Counted from the first letter of the stretch, positions 36,495 to 47,725 are shown. The stretch is DNA of 64,000 nucleotides from Plasmopara viticola (GCA_001695595.3 MBPM02000150.1:1-64000), one strand, 5' to 3'. Notes: generated from the letters alone by a model not told the origin. Translations and numbers: made by a program.

Positions 36495-36567
36495 AGTCTC
36501 CGACGGGACTCGAACCCGCAATCTCCCGCTTCGTAGGCGGATGCCTTATCCATTGGGCCACGGGGAC
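36495..36567 (-). tRNA. tRNA-Arg (ACG)
   Basis: Copy 99, consensus body. Confidence 0.9.
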
Positions 36568-36869
36568 GTTTAAAGACCACGTCTCCTTTTCAAGTCACGA
36601 CCTTAACCAGATTATCAGTACAAGTAAAGAGGACTTTGGAAGCATAAAACAACCATACAATAGTCTTAAACGACCTTGCAGCTTTAATCGTGTATCCTCA
36701 CAATGGCTCTTTTAAAAGTCAACCGACGAGGCTGAACTCTCGCTTTGGTTTTGCATCGCTTACGTCGATTACGTGCTAAAGCCATGAGACTAATACAATT
36801 GCGCACGAGTTTGTCGTTCTTGTTAGCAAAATGCAATAAGACAGCACGTTATGTGTTAGGATGAAAATC

Positions 36870-36942
36870 AGTCTCCGACGGGACTCGAACCCGCAATCTC
36901 CCGCTTCGTAGGCGGATGCCTTATCCATTGGGCCACGGGGAC
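36870..36942 (-). tRNA. tRNA-Arg (ACG)
   Basis: Copy 100, consensus body. Confidence 0.9.
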
Positions 36943-37244
36943 GTTTAAAGACCACGTCTCCTTTTCAAGTCACGACCTTAACCAGATTATCAGTACAAGT
37001 AAAGAGGACTTTGGAAGCATAAAACAACCATACAATAGTCTTAAACGACCTTGCAGCTTTAATCGTGTATCCTCACAATGGCTCTTTTAAAAGTCAACCG
37101 ACGAGGCTGAAGTCTCGCTTTGGTTTTGCATCGCTTACGTCGATTACGTGCTAAAGCCATGAGACTAATACAATTGCGCACGAGTTTGTCGTTCTTGTTA
37201 GCAAAATGCAATAAGACAGCACGTTATGTGTTAGGATGAAAATC

Positions 37245-37317
37245 AGTCTCCGACGGGACTCGAACCCGCAATCTCCCGCTTCGTAGGCGGATGCCTTATC
37301 CATTGGGCCACGGGGAC
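37245..37317 (-). tRNA. tRNA-Arg (ACG)
   Basis: Copy 101, consensus body. Confidence 0.9.
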
Positions 37318-37520
37318 GTTTTAAAGACCACGTCTCCTTTTCAAGTCACGACCTTAACCAGATTATCAGTACAAGTAAAGAGGACTTTGGAAGCATAAAA
37401 CAACCATACAATAGTCTTAAACGACCTTGCAGCTTTAATCGTGTATCCTCACAATGGCTCTTTTAAAAGTCAACCGACGAGGCTGAACTCTCGCTTTGGT
37501 TTTGCATCGCTTACGTCGAT

Positions 37521-37640
37521 TACGTGCTAAAGCCATGAGACTAATACAATTGCGCACGAGTTTGTCGTTCTTGTGCGTGCTGATAGACATTACGTGCTAC
37601 CATGAGACTAATACAATTGCGCACAGTTTGTCGTTCTTGT
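37521..37640. repeat. local spacer duplication with filler
   Basis: The segment tacgtgcta...cgttcttgt at 37521-37574 is repeated, slightly changed, at 37591-37640. A 16-bp filler (37575-37590) of unclear origin separates the copies. This makes the tRNA-to-tRNA distance here 442 bp. Confidence 0.85.
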
Positions 37641-37686
37641 TAGCAAAATGCAATAAGACAGCACGTTATGTGTTAGGATGAAAATC

Positions 37687-37759
37687 AGTCTCCGACGGGA
37701 CTCGAACCCGCAATCTCCCGCTTCGTAGGCGGATGCCTTATCCATTGGGCCACGGGGAC
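37687..37759 (-). tRNA. tRNA-Arg (ACG)
   Basis: Copy 102, consensus body. Confidence 0.9.
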
Positions 37760-38061
37760 GTTTTAAGACCACGTCTCCTTTTCAAGTCACGACCTAAACC
37801 AGATTATCAGTACAACTAAAGAGGACTTTAGAAGCATGAAACAACCATACAATAGTCTTAAACGACCTTGCAGCTTTAATCGTGTATCCTCACAATGGCT
37901 CTTTTAAAAGTCAACCGACGAGGCTGAACTCTCGCTTTGGTTTTGCATCGCTTACGTCGATTACGTGCTAAAGCCATGAGACTAATACAATTGCGCACGA
38001 GTTTGTCGTTCTTGTTAGCAAAATGCAATAAGACAGCACGTTATGTGTTAGGATGAAAATC

Positions 38062-38134
38062 AGTCTCCGACGGGACTCGAACCCGCAATCTCCCGCTTCG
38101 TAGGCGGATGCCTTATCCATTGGGCCACGGGGAC
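38062..38134 (-). tRNA. tRNA-Arg (ACG)
   Basis: Copy 103, consensus body. Confidence 0.9.
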
Positions 38135-38434
38135 GTTTTAAGACCACGTCTCCTTTTCAAGTCACGACCTTAACCAGATTATCAGTACAAGTAAAGAGGA
38201 CTTTGGAAGCATAAAACAACCATACAATAGTCTTAAACGACCTTGCAGCTTTAATCATGTATCCTCACAATGGCTTTTTAAAAGTCAACCGACGAGGCTG
38301 AACTCTCGCTTTGGTTTTGCATCGTTTACGTCGATTACGTGCTAAAGCCATGGACTAATACAATTGCGCACGAGTTTGTCGTTCTTGTTAGCAAAATGCA
38401 ATAAGACAGCACGTTATGTGTTAGGATGAAAATC

Positions 38435-38507
38435 AGTCTCCGACGGGACTCGAACCCGCAATCTCCCGCTTCGTAGGCGGATGCCTTATCCATTGGGCCA
38501 CGGGGAC
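38435..38507 (-). tRNA. tRNA-Arg (ACG)
   Basis: Copy 104, consensus body. Confidence 0.9.
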
Positions 38508-38809
38508 GTTTAAAGACCACGTCTCCTTTTCAAGTCACGACCTTAACCAGATTATCAGTACAAGTAAAGAGGACTTTGGAAGCATAAAACAACCATACAA
38601 TAGTCTTAAACGACCTTGCAGCTTTAATCGTGTATCCTCACAATGGCTCTTTTAAAAGTCAACCGACGAGGCTGAAGTCTCGCTTTGGTTTTGCATCGCT
38701 TACGTCGATTACGTGCTAAAGCCATGAGACTAATACAATTGCGCACCAGTTTGTCGTTCTTGTTAGCAAGATGCAATAAGACAGCGCGTTATGTGCTAGG
38801 ATGAAAATC

Positions 38810-38845
38810 AGTCTCCGACGGGACTTGAACCCGCGATCTTTCGCT
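38810..38845 (-). pseudogene. truncated tRNA-Arg, 5' half deleted
   Basis: Copy 105. Same breakpoint as 19176. Box B changed to GGTTCAAGTCC, and the flank carries gcgcgttatgtgcta, a marker pair typical of this class to the right. Confidence 0.85.
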
Positions 38846-39143
38846 TTAGACACCACGTCTCCTTTTCAAGTCACTACCTTAACAGATTATCAGTACAGTA
38901 AAGAGGACTTTGGAAGCATAAAACAACCCTACAATAGTCTTAAACGACCTTGCAGCTTAAATCATGTATCCTCACAATGGCTTTTTAAAAAATTAACCGA
39001 CGAGGCTGAACTCTCGCTTTGGTTTTGCATCGTTTACGTCGATTACGTGCTAAAGCCATGGGACTAATACAATTGCGCACGAGTTTGTCGTTCTTGTTAG
39101 CAAAATGCAATAAGACAGCACGTTATGTGTTAGGATGAAAATC

Positions 39144-39216
39144 AGTCTCCGACGGGACTCGAACCCGCAATCTCCCGCTTCGTAGGCGGATGCCTTATCC
39201 ATTGGGCCACGGGGAC
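39144..39216 (-). tRNA. tRNA-Arg (ACG)
   Basis: Copy 106, consensus body in an isolated A-type unit. Confidence 0.9.
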
Positions 39217-39520
39217 GTTTTAAAGACCACGTCTCCTTTTTCAAGTCACGACCTTAATTAGATTATCAGTACAAGTAAAGAGGACTTTGGAAGCATAAAA
39301 CAACCCTACAATAGTCTTAAACGACCTTGCAGCTTTAATCGTGTATCCTCACAATGGCTCTTTTAAAAGTCAACCGACGAGGCTGAAGTCTCGCTTTGGT
39401 TTTGCATCGCTTACGTCGATTACGTGCTATAGCCATGGGACTAATTCAATTGCGCACGAGTTTGTCGTTCTTGTTAGCAAAATGCAATAAGACAGCACGT
39501 TATGTGTTAGGATGAAAATC

Positions 39521-39593
39521 AGTCTCCGACGGGACTCGAACCCGCAATCTCCCGCTTCGTAGGCGGATGCCTTATCCATTGGGCCACGGGGAC
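39521..39593 (-). tRNA. tRNA-Arg (ACG)
   Basis: Copy 107, consensus body; first gatttagagactgcg leader. Confidence 0.9.
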
Positions 39594-39856
39594 GATTTAG
39601 AGACTGCGACTCCTTTTTCAAGTCACGACCTTAACCAGATTATCAGTACAACTAAAGAGGACTTTAGAAGCATAAATCAACCCTACAATAGTTTTATACG
39701 ACGTTGGAGCTTCAATCATGTATCCTCACTTTAATCTGTATCCTTTCAACCGACGAGGCTGAACTCTCGCTTTGGTTTTGCATCGTTTACGTCGATTACG
39801 TGCTACTTGTTAGCAAAATGCAATAAGACAGCACGTTATGTGTTAGGATGAAAATC

Positions 39857-39929
39857 AGGCTCCGACGGGACTCGAACCCGCAATCTCTCGCTTCGTAGGC
39901 GGATGCCTTATCCATTGGGCCACGGAGAC
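39857..39929 (-). tRNA. tRNA-Arg (ACG), acceptor and stem variants
   Basis: Copy 108. Acceptor reads GTCTCCG/CGGAGCC: U4 restores the 4:69 pair, but U2:C71 is now mismatched. Anticodon stem has a C28:A42 mismatch (plus ctctcgc). Spacer has the 42-bp deletion. Confidence 0.75.
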
Positions 39930-40226
39930 GATTTAGAGACTGCGACTTCTTTTTCAAGTCACGACCTAAACCAGATTATCAGTACAACTAAAGAGGACTT
40001 TAGAAGCATAAACAACCCTACAATAGTCTTAAACGACGTTGGAGCTTCAATCATGTATCCTAACAATGGCTTTTTGAAAAGTCAACCGACGAGGCTGAAC
40101 TCTCGCTTTGGTTTTGCATCGTTTACGTCGATTACGTGCTAAAGCCACGGAACTAATTCAATTGCGCACCAGTTTGTCGTTCTTGGTATGCAAAAAGACA
40201 GCGCGTTATGTGCTAGGATGAAAATC

Positions 40227-40262
40227 AGTCTCCGACGGGACTTGAACCCGCAATCTTTCGCT
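40227..40262 (-). pseudogene. truncated tRNA-Arg, 5' half deleted
   Basis: Copy 109, same breakpoint as 19176; box B GGTTCAAGTCC. Confidence 0.85.
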
Positions 40263-40559
40263 TTAGACACCACGTCTCCTTTTCAAGTCACTACTTAACA
40301 GATTATCAGTACAGTAAAGAGGACTTTGGAAGCATAAAACAACCCTACAATAGTCTTAAACGACCTTGCAGCTTTAATCATGTATCCTCACAAAAGCTTT
40401 TTAAAAAGTCAACCTACGAGGCTGTACTCTCGCTTCGGTTTTGCATCGTTTACGTCGATTTCGTGCTATAGCCATGGGACTAATACGATTGCGCACGAGT
40501 TTGTCGTTCTTGTTAGCAAAATGCAATAAGACAGCACGTTATGTGTTAGGATGAAAATC

Positions 40560-40632
40560 AGTCTCCGACGAGACTCGAACCCGCAATCTCCCGCTTCGTA
40601 GGCGGATGCCTTATCCATTGGGCCACGGGGAC
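40560..40632 (-). tRNA. tRNA-Arg (ACG), T-stem variant
   Basis: Copy 110. Plus gacgagact changes one T-stem base and box B. Confidence 0.75.
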
Positions 40633-40935
40633 GTTTTAGAGACTGCGTCTCCTTTTTCAAGTCATCACCTTAACCAGATCATCAATAAAACTAAAGAGGA
40701 CTTTGGAAGCAAAAAAAATCCTACAATAGTCTTTAACGACCTTGCAGCTTCAATCATGTATCCTCACAATGGCTCTTTTAAAAGTCAACCGACGAGGCTG
40801 AACTCTCGCTTTGGTTTTGCAACGTTTACGTCGATTACGTGCTATAGCCATGAGACTAATACAATTGCGCACCAGTTTGTCGTTCTTGTTAGCAAAATGC
40901 AATAAGACAGCACGTTATGTGTTAGGATGAAAATC

Positions 40936-41008
40936 AGTCTCCGACGGGACTCGAACCCGCAATCTCCCGCTTCGTAGGCGGATGCCTTATCCATTGGGCC
41001 ACGGGGAC
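40936..41008 (-). tRNA. tRNA-Arg (ACG)
   Basis: Copy 111, consensus body. Confidence 0.9.
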
Positions 41009-41311
41009 GTTTTAAAGACCACGTCTCCTTTTCAAGTCACGACCTTAACCAGATTATCAGTACAAGTAAAGAGGACTTTGGAAGCATAAAACAACCATAC
41101 AATAGTCTTAAACGACCTTGCAGCTTTAATCGTGTATCCTCACAATGGCTCTTTTAAAAGTCAACCGACGAGGCTGAACTCTCGCTTTGGTTTTGCATCG
41201 CTTACGTCGATTACGTGCTAAAGCCATGAGACTAATACAATTGCGCACGAGTTTGTCGTTCTTGTTAGCAAAATGCAATAAGACAGCACGTTATGTGTTA
41301 GGATGAAAATC

Positions 41312-41384
41312 AGTCTCCGACGGGACTCGAACCCGCAATCTCCCGCTTCGTAGGCGGATGCCTTATCCATTGGGCCACGGGGAC
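41312..41384 (-). tRNA. tRNA-Arg (ACG)
   Basis: Copy 112, consensus body; first unit of the four-unit block. Confidence 0.9.
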
Positions 41385-41687
41385 GTTTGAAAGTCCACGT
41401 CTCCTTTTCAAGTCACGACCTTAATTAGATTATCAGTACAAGAAAAGAGGAGTTCAAAATCATAAAACAACCCTACAATAGTCTTAAACGACCTTGCAGC
41501 TTAAATCGTGTATCCTCACAATGGCTTTTTGAAAAGTCAACCGACGAGGCTGAAGTCTCGCTTTGGTTTTGCAACGTTTACGTCGATTACGTGCTATAGC
41601 CATGAGACTAATACAATTGCGCACCAGTTTGTCGTTCTTGTTAGCAAAATGCAATAAGACAGCACGTTATGTGTTAGGATGAAAATC

Positions 41688-41760
41688 AGTCTCCGACGGG
41701 ACTCGAACCCGCAATCTCCCGCTTCGTAGGCGGATGCCTTATCTATTGGACCACGGGGAC
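41688..41760 (-). tRNA. tRNA-Arg (ACG), D-arm variant
   Basis: Copy 113. Plus atctattggacc changes G18 to A and makes a U11:G24 wobble; box A weakened. Confidence 0.7.
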
Positions 41761-42064
41761 GATTTAGAAACTGCGTCTCCTTTTTCAAGTCACGACCTAA
41801 ACCAGATTATCAGTACAACTAAAGAGGACTTTAGAAGCATGAAACAACCATACAATAGTCTTAAACGACCTTGCAGCTTTAATCGTGTATCCTCACAATG
41901 GCTCTTTTAAAAGTCAACCGACGAGGCTGAACTCTCGCTTTGGTTTTGCATCGCTTACGTCGATTACGTGCTAAAGCCATGAGACTAATACAATTGCGCA
42001 CCAGTTTGTCGTTCTTGTTAGCAAAATGCAATAAGACAGCACGTTATGTGTTAGGATGAAAATC

Positions 42065-42137
42065 AGTCTCCGACGGGACTCGAACCCGCAATGTCCCGCT
42101 TCGTAGGCGGATGCCTTATCCATTGGGCCACGGGGAC
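42065..42137 (-). tRNA. tRNA-Arg (ACG)
   Basis: Copy 114; single change in the variable loop (plus aatgtccc). Confidence 0.85.
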
Positions 42138-42440
42138 GTTTTAAAGACCACGTCTCCTTTTCAAGTCACGACCTTAACCAGATTATCAGTACAACTAAAG
42201 AGGACTTTGGAAGCATAAAACAACCATACAATAGTCTTAAACGACCTTGCAGCTTTAATCGTGTATCCTCACAATGGCTCTTTTAAAAGTCAACCGACGA
42301 GGCTGAACTCTCGCTTTGGTTTTGCATCGCTTACGTCGATTACGTGCTAAAGCCATGAGACTAATACAATTGCGCACGAGTTTGTCGTTCTTGTTAGCAA
42401 AATGCAATAAGACAGCACGTTATGTGTTAGGATGAAAATC

Positions 42441-42513
42441 AGTCTCCGACGGGACTCGAACCCGCAATCTCCCGCTTCGTAGGCGGATGCCTTATCCATT
42501 GGGCCACGGGGAC
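42441..42513 (-). tRNA. tRNA-Arg (ACG)
   Basis: Copy 115, consensus body. Confidence 0.9.
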
Positions 42514-42810
42514 GTTTGAAAGTCCACGTCTCCTTTTCAAGTCACTACCTTAATTAGATTATCAGTACAAGAAAAGAGTTCAAGCATAAAACAACCCTAC
42601 AATAGTCTTAAACGACCTTGCAGCTTCAATCATGTATCCTCACAATGGCTTTTTAAAAGTCAACCGACGAGGCTGAACTCTCGCTTTGGTTTTGCATCGC
42701 TTACGTCGATTACGTGCTAAAGCCATGAGACTAATACAATTGCGCACGAGTTTGTCGTTCTTGTTAGCAAAATGCAATAAGACAGCACGTTATGTGTTAG
42801 GATGAAAATC

Positions 42811-42883
42811 AGTCTCCGACGGGACTCGAACCCGCAATCTCCCGCTTCGTAGGCGGATGCCTTATCCATTGGGCCACGGGGAC
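42811..42883 (-). tRNA. tRNA-Arg (ACG)
   Basis: Copy 116, consensus body; start of second block. Confidence 0.9.
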
Positions 42884-43186
42884 GTTTGAAAGTCCACGTC
42901 TCCTTTTCAAGTCACGACCTTAATTAGATTATCAGTACAAGAAAAGAGGAGTTCAAAAGCATAAAACAACCCTACAATAGTCTTAAACGACCTTGCAGCT
43001 TAAATCGTGTATCCTCACAATGGCTTTTTGAAAAGTCAACCGACGAGGCTGAAGTCTCGCTTTGGTTTTGCAACGTTTACGTCGATTACGTGCTATAGCC
43101 ATGAGACTAATACAATTGCGCACCAGTTTGTCGTTCTTGTTAGCAAAATGCAATAAGACAGCACGTTATGTGTTAGGATGAAAATC

Positions 43187-43259
43187 AGTCTCCGACGGGA
43201 CTCGAACCCGCAATCTCCCGCTTCGTAGGCGGATGCCTTATCCATTGGGCCACGGGGAC
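43187..43259 (-). tRNA. tRNA-Arg (ACG)
   Basis: Copy 117, consensus body at the position where the sister blocks carry the D-arm variant. Confidence 0.9.
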
Positions 43260-43563
43260 GATTTAGAGACTGCGACTCCTTTTTCAAGTCACGACCTTAA
43301 CCAGATTATCAGTACAACTAAAGAGGACTTTAGAAGCATAAAACAACCATACAATAGTCTTAAACGACCTTGCAGCTTTAATCGTGTATCCTCACAATGG
43401 CTCTTTTAAAAGTCAACCGACGAGGCTGAACTCTCGCTTTGGTTTTGCATCGCTTACGTCGATTACGTGCTAAAGCCATGAGACTAATACAATTGCGCAC
43501 CAGTTTGTCGTTCTTGTTAGCAAAATGCAATAAGACAGCACGTTATGTGTTAGGATGAAAATC

Positions 43564-43636
43564 AGTCTCCGACGGGACTCGAACCCGCAATGTCCCGCTT
43601 CGTAGGCGGATGCCTTATCCATTGGGCCACGGGGAC
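43564..43636 (-). tRNA. tRNA-Arg (ACG)
   Basis: Copy 118; variable-loop change as in 42065. Confidence 0.85.
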
Positions 43637-43939
43637 GTTTTAAAGACCACGTCTCCTTTTCAAGTCACGACCTTAACCAGATTATCAGTACAACTAAAGA
43701 GGACTTTGGAAGCATAAAACAACCATACAATAGTCTTAAACGACCTTGCAGCTTTAATCGTGTATCCTCACAATGGCTCTTTTAAAAGTCAACCGACGAG
43801 GCTGAAGTCTCGCTTTGGTTTTGCATCGCTTACGTCGATTACGTGCTAAAGCCATGAGACTAATACAATTGCGCACCAGTTTGTCGTTCTTGTTAGCAAA
43901 ATGCAATAAGACAGCACGTTATGTGTTAGGATGAAAATC

Positions 43940-44012
43940 AGTCTCCGACGGGACTCGAACCCGCAATCTCCCGCTTCGTAGGCGGATGCCTTATCCATTG
44001 GGCCACGGGGAC
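43940..44012 (-). tRNA. tRNA-Arg (ACG)
   Basis: Copy 119, consensus body. Confidence 0.9.
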
Positions 44013-44315
44013 GTTTTAAAGACCACGTCTCCTTTTCAAGTCACGACCTTAACCAGATTATCAGTACAAGTAAAGAGGACTTTGGAAGCATAAAACAACC
44101 ATACAATAGTCTTAAACGACCTTGCAGCTTTAATCGTGTATCCTCACAATGGCTCTTTTAAAAGTCAACCGACGAGGCTGAACTCTCGCTTTGGTTTTGC
44201 ATCGCTTACGTCGATTACGTGCTAAAGCCATGAGACTAATACAATTGCGCACGAGTTTGTCGTTCTTGTTAGCAAAATGCAATAAGACAGCACGTTATGT
44301 GTTAGGATGAAAATC

Positions 44316-44388
44316 AGTCTCCGACGGGACTCGAACCCGCAATCTCCCGCTTCGTAGGCGGATGCCTTATCCATTGGGCCACGGGGAC
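44316..44388 (-). tRNA. tRNA-Arg (ACG)
   Basis: Copy 120, consensus body; start of third block. Confidence 0.9.
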
Positions 44389-44690
44389 GTTTGAAAGTCC
44401 ACGTCTCCTTTTCAAGTCACGACCTTAATTAGATTATCAGTACAAGAAAAGAGGAGTTCGAAAGCATAAAACAACCCTACAATAGTCTTAAACGACCTTG
44501 CAGCTTAAATCGTGTATCCTCACAATGGCTTTTTAAAAGTCAACCGACGAGGCTGAAGTCTCGCTTTGGTTTTGCAACGTTTACGTCGATTACGTGCTAT
44601 AGCCATGAGACTAATACAATTGCGCACCAGTTTGTCGTTCTTGTTAGCAAAATGCAATAAGACAGCACGTTATGTGTTAGGATGAAAATC

Positions 44691-44763
44691 AGTCTCCGAC
44701 GGGACTCGAACCCGCAATCTCCCGCTTCGTAGGCGGATGCCTTATCTATTGGACCACGGGGAC
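44691..44763 (-). tRNA. tRNA-Arg (ACG), D-arm variant
   Basis: Copy 121; same D-arm changes as 41688. Confidence 0.7.
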
Positions 44764-45066
44764 GATTTAGAAACTGCGTCTCCTTTTTCAAGTCACGACC
44801 TAAACCAGATTATCAGTACAACTAAAGAGGACTTTGAAGCATAAAACAACCATACAATAGTCTTAAACGACCTTGCAGCTTTAATCGTGTATCCTCACAA
44901 TGGCTCTTTTAAAAGTCAACCGACGAGGCTGAACTCTCGCTTTGGTTTTGCATCGCTTACGTCGATTACGTGCTAAAGCCATGAGACTAATACAATTGCG
45001 CACCAGTTTGTCGTTCTTGTTAGCAAAATGCAATAAGACAGCACGTTATGTGTTAGGATGAAAATC

Positions 45067-45139
45067 AGTCTCCGACGGGACTCGAACCCGCAATCTCCCG
45101 CTTCGTAGGCGGATGCCTTATCCATTGGGCCACGGGGAC
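45067..45139 (-). tRNA. tRNA-Arg (ACG)
   Basis: Copy 122, consensus body. Confidence 0.9.
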
Positions 45140-45442
45140 GTTTTAAAGACCACGTCTCCTTTTCAAGTCACGACCTTAACCAGATTATCAGTACAACTAA
45201 AGAGGACTTTGGAAGCATAAAACAACCATACAATAGTCTTAAACGACCTTGCAGCTTTAATCGTGTATCCTCACAATGGCTCTTTTAAAAGTCAACCGAC
45301 GAGGCTGAACTCTCGCTTTGGTTTTGCATCGCTTACGTCGATTACGTGCTAAAGCCATGAGACTAATACAATTGCGCACGAGTTTGTCGTTCTTGTTAGC
45401 AAAATGCAATAAGACAGCACGTTATGTGTTAGGATGAAAATC

Positions 45443-45515
45443 AGTCTCCGACGGGACTCGAACCCGCAATGTCCCGCTTCGTAGGCGGATGCCTTATCCA
45501 TTGGGCCACGGGGAC
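45443..45515 (-). tRNA. tRNA-Arg (ACG)
   Basis: Copy 123; variable-loop change, one unit later in the block than in its sisters. Confidence 0.85.
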
Positions 45516-45818
45516 GTTTTAAAGACCACGTCTCCTTTTCAAGTCACGACCTTAACCAGATTATCAGTACAACTAAAGAGGACTTTGGAAGCATAAAACA
45601 ACCATACAATAGTCTTAAACGACCTTGCAGCTTTAATCGTGTATCCTCACAATGGCTCTTTTAAAAGTCAACCGACGAGGCTGAACTCTCGCTTTGGTTT
45701 TGCATCGCTTACGTCGATTACGTGCTAAAGCCATGAGACTAATACAATTGCGCACGAGTTTGTCGTTCTTGTTAGCAAAATGCAATAAGACAGCACGTTA
45801 TGTGTTAGGATGAAAATC

Positions 45819-45891
45819 AGTCTCCGACGGGACTCGAACCCGCAATCTCCCGCTTCGTAGGCGGATGCCTTATCCATTGGGCCACGGGGAC
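45819..45891 (-). tRNA. tRNA-Arg (ACG)
   Basis: Copy 124, consensus body; start of fourth block. Confidence 0.9.
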
Positions 45892-46190
45892 GTTTGAAAG
45901 TCCACGTCTCCTTTTCAAGTCACGACCTTAATTAGATTATCAGTACAAGAAAAGAGGACTTTGAAGCATAAAACAACCTACAATAGTCTTAAACGACCTT
46001 GCAGCTTAATCGTGTATCCTCACAATGGCTTTTTAAAAGTCAACCGACGAGGCTGAACTCTCGCTTTGGTTTTGCAACGTTTACGTCGATTACGTGCTAT
46101 AGCCATGAGACTAATACAATTGCGCACCAGTTTGTCGTTCTTGTTAGCAAAATGCAATAAGACAGCACGTTATGTGTTAGGATGAAAATC

Positions 46191-46263
46191 AGTCTCCGAC
46201 GGGACTCGAACCCGCAATCTCCCGCTTCGTAGGCGGATGCCTTATCTATTGGGCCACGGGGAC
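46191..46263 (-). tRNA. tRNA-Arg (ACG), box A variant
   Basis: Copy 125. Plus atctattggg: only the G18 change of the D-arm variant. Confidence 0.75.
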
Positions 46264-46524
46264 GATTTAGAAACTGCGACTCCTTTTTCAAGTCACGACC
46301 TAAACCAGATTATCAGTACAAAAAGAGGACTTTAGAAGCATGTCTTAAACGACGCGATCATGGCTTTTTAAAAGTCAACCGACGAGGCTGAACTCTCGCT
46401 TTGGTTTTGCATCGTCTTCGTCGATTACGTGCTATAGCCATGGGACTAATACGATTGCGCACGAGTTTGTCGTTCTTGTTAGCAAAATGCAATAAGACAG
46501 CACGTTATGTGTTGGATGAAAATC

Positions 46525-46597
46525 AGTCTCCGACGGGACTCGAATCCGCAATCTCCCGCTTCGTAGGCGGATGCCTTATCCATTGGGCCACGGGGAC
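46525..46597 (-). tRNA. tRNA-Arg (ACG), T-stem variant
   Basis: Copy 126. Plus gaatccgc makes A53, an A53:C61 mismatch and a box B change. The spacer upstream of this unit is shortened near 46341-46360. Confidence 0.75.
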
Positions 46598-46900
46598 GAT
46601 TTAGAGACTGCGACTCTTTTTTTAAAACACGACCTTAATTAGATTATCAGTACAACTAAAAAAAACTTTAGAAGCATAAACAACCCTACAATAGTCTTAA
46701 ACGACGTTGGAGCTTCGATCATGTATCCTCACAATGGCTTTTAAAAAAGTCAACCGACGAGGCTGAACTCTAGCTTTAATTTTGCATCGCTTACGTCGAT
46801 TACGCGCTATAACCATGGGACTAATACAATTGCGCACGAGTTTGTCGTTCTTGTTAGCAAAATGCAATAAGACAGCACGTTATGTGTTAGGATGAAAATC

Positions 46901-46973
46901 AGTCTCCGACGGGACTCGAACCCGCAATCTCTCGCTTCGTAGGCGGATGCCTTATCCATTGGGCCACGGGGAC
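46901..46973 (-). tRNA. tRNA-Arg (ACG), anticodon-stem variant
   Basis: Copy 127. C28:A42 mismatch (plus ctctcgc). Confidence 0.75.
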
Positions 46974-47348
46974 GATTTAGAGACTGCGACTCTTTTTTCA
47001 AGTCATGACCTTAACCAGATCATCAATAAAACTAAAGAGGACTTTGGAAGCATAAAACAATCCTACAATACAAAAGACGCTTTGTCGTTCTTGTTAGCAA
47101 AATGCAATAAGACAGCACGTCAGGATGTCAGTCCTCAAAATATGCCTTTTAACGGGACTTGGCGTCTCCTTTTTCAAGTCCGACGAGGCTGAACGCTTTT
47201 GGCTTTCAAGTGCATCAACCTACGAGGCTTACGTTCTTGTTAGCGATTACGTGCTAATAGCCATGGACTAATACAATTGCGCACCTAGTTTGTCGTTCTT
47301 GTTAGCAAAATGCAATAAGACAGCACGTTATGTGTTAGGATGAAAATC
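46974..47348. repeat. scrambled unit without an intact tRNA
   Basis: From about 47068 the order of spacer segments is broken: caaaagacgcttt, then the normal gttagcaaaatgc stretch, then cacgtcaggatgtcagtcctc. A short acgggactt fragment at 47151 is the only tRNA-like trace. Further shuffled spacer words follow (cgacgaggctg, tacgaggct, gttagcgattacg). Multiple small deletions and template jumps are likely. Confidence 0.75.
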
Positions 47349-47421
47349 AGTCTCCGACGGGACTCGAATCTGCAATCTCCCGCTTCGTAGGCGGATGCCT
47401 TATCCATAGGGCCACGGGGAC
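47349..47421 (-). tRNA. tRNA-Arg (ACG), T-stem variant
   Basis: Copy 129. Plus gaatctgc alters two T-stem bases; D loop ccatagggcc. Confidence 0.65.
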
Positions 47422-47725
47422 TTTTTAGAGACTGCGTCTCCTTTTTTAAAACACGACCTTAATTAGATTATCAGTACAACTAGAAAAAACTTTAGAAGCA
47501 TAAACTAACCCTACAATAGTCTCAAACGACGTTGCAGCTTCGATCATGTATCCTCGAAATGGCTTTTAAAAAAGTCAACCGACGAGGCTGAACTCTAGCT
47601 TTAATTTTGCATCGCTTACGTCGATTACGCGCTATAACCATGGGACTAATACAATTGCGCACCAGTTTGTCGTTCTTGTTAGCAAAATGCAATAAGACAG
47701 CACGTTATGTGTTAGGATGAAAATC

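Larger units (their letters stand above)
21619..38809. repeat. domain B: second homogeneous subfamily
   Basis: Most units carry ccatacaatag, gaactctcgc, gcatcgcttacg and ctaaagccatgag. Occasional A-type units are embedded (near 22.6, 24.1, 29.4 and 36.4 kb), which suggests gene conversion or exchange between the subfamilies. The tRNA body is almost unchanged apart from two truncated copies (31738, 33157) and one with a damaged 5' end (27613). Confidence 0.85.
38810..41311. repeat. second mixed junction
   Basis: Contains truncated tRNAs at 38810 and 40227, a 42-bp-deleted unit at about 39805, and the first units with the GGAGCC acceptor variant and the gacgatttagagactgcg leader typical of the right-hand domain. 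Confidence 0.75.
41312..46263. repeat. four-unit higher-order repeat, ~1.5 kb
   Basis: Units with the gtttgaaagtccacg leader recur at 41312, 42811, 44316 and 45819, that is every 1499-1505 bp. Each is followed by a unit with a gatttag leader (41688, 43187, 44691, 46191). The variable-loop variant caatgtcccgc occurs at 42065, 43564 and 45443. The position shared within each block shows that blocks of four units were copied together. Confidence 0.85.
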
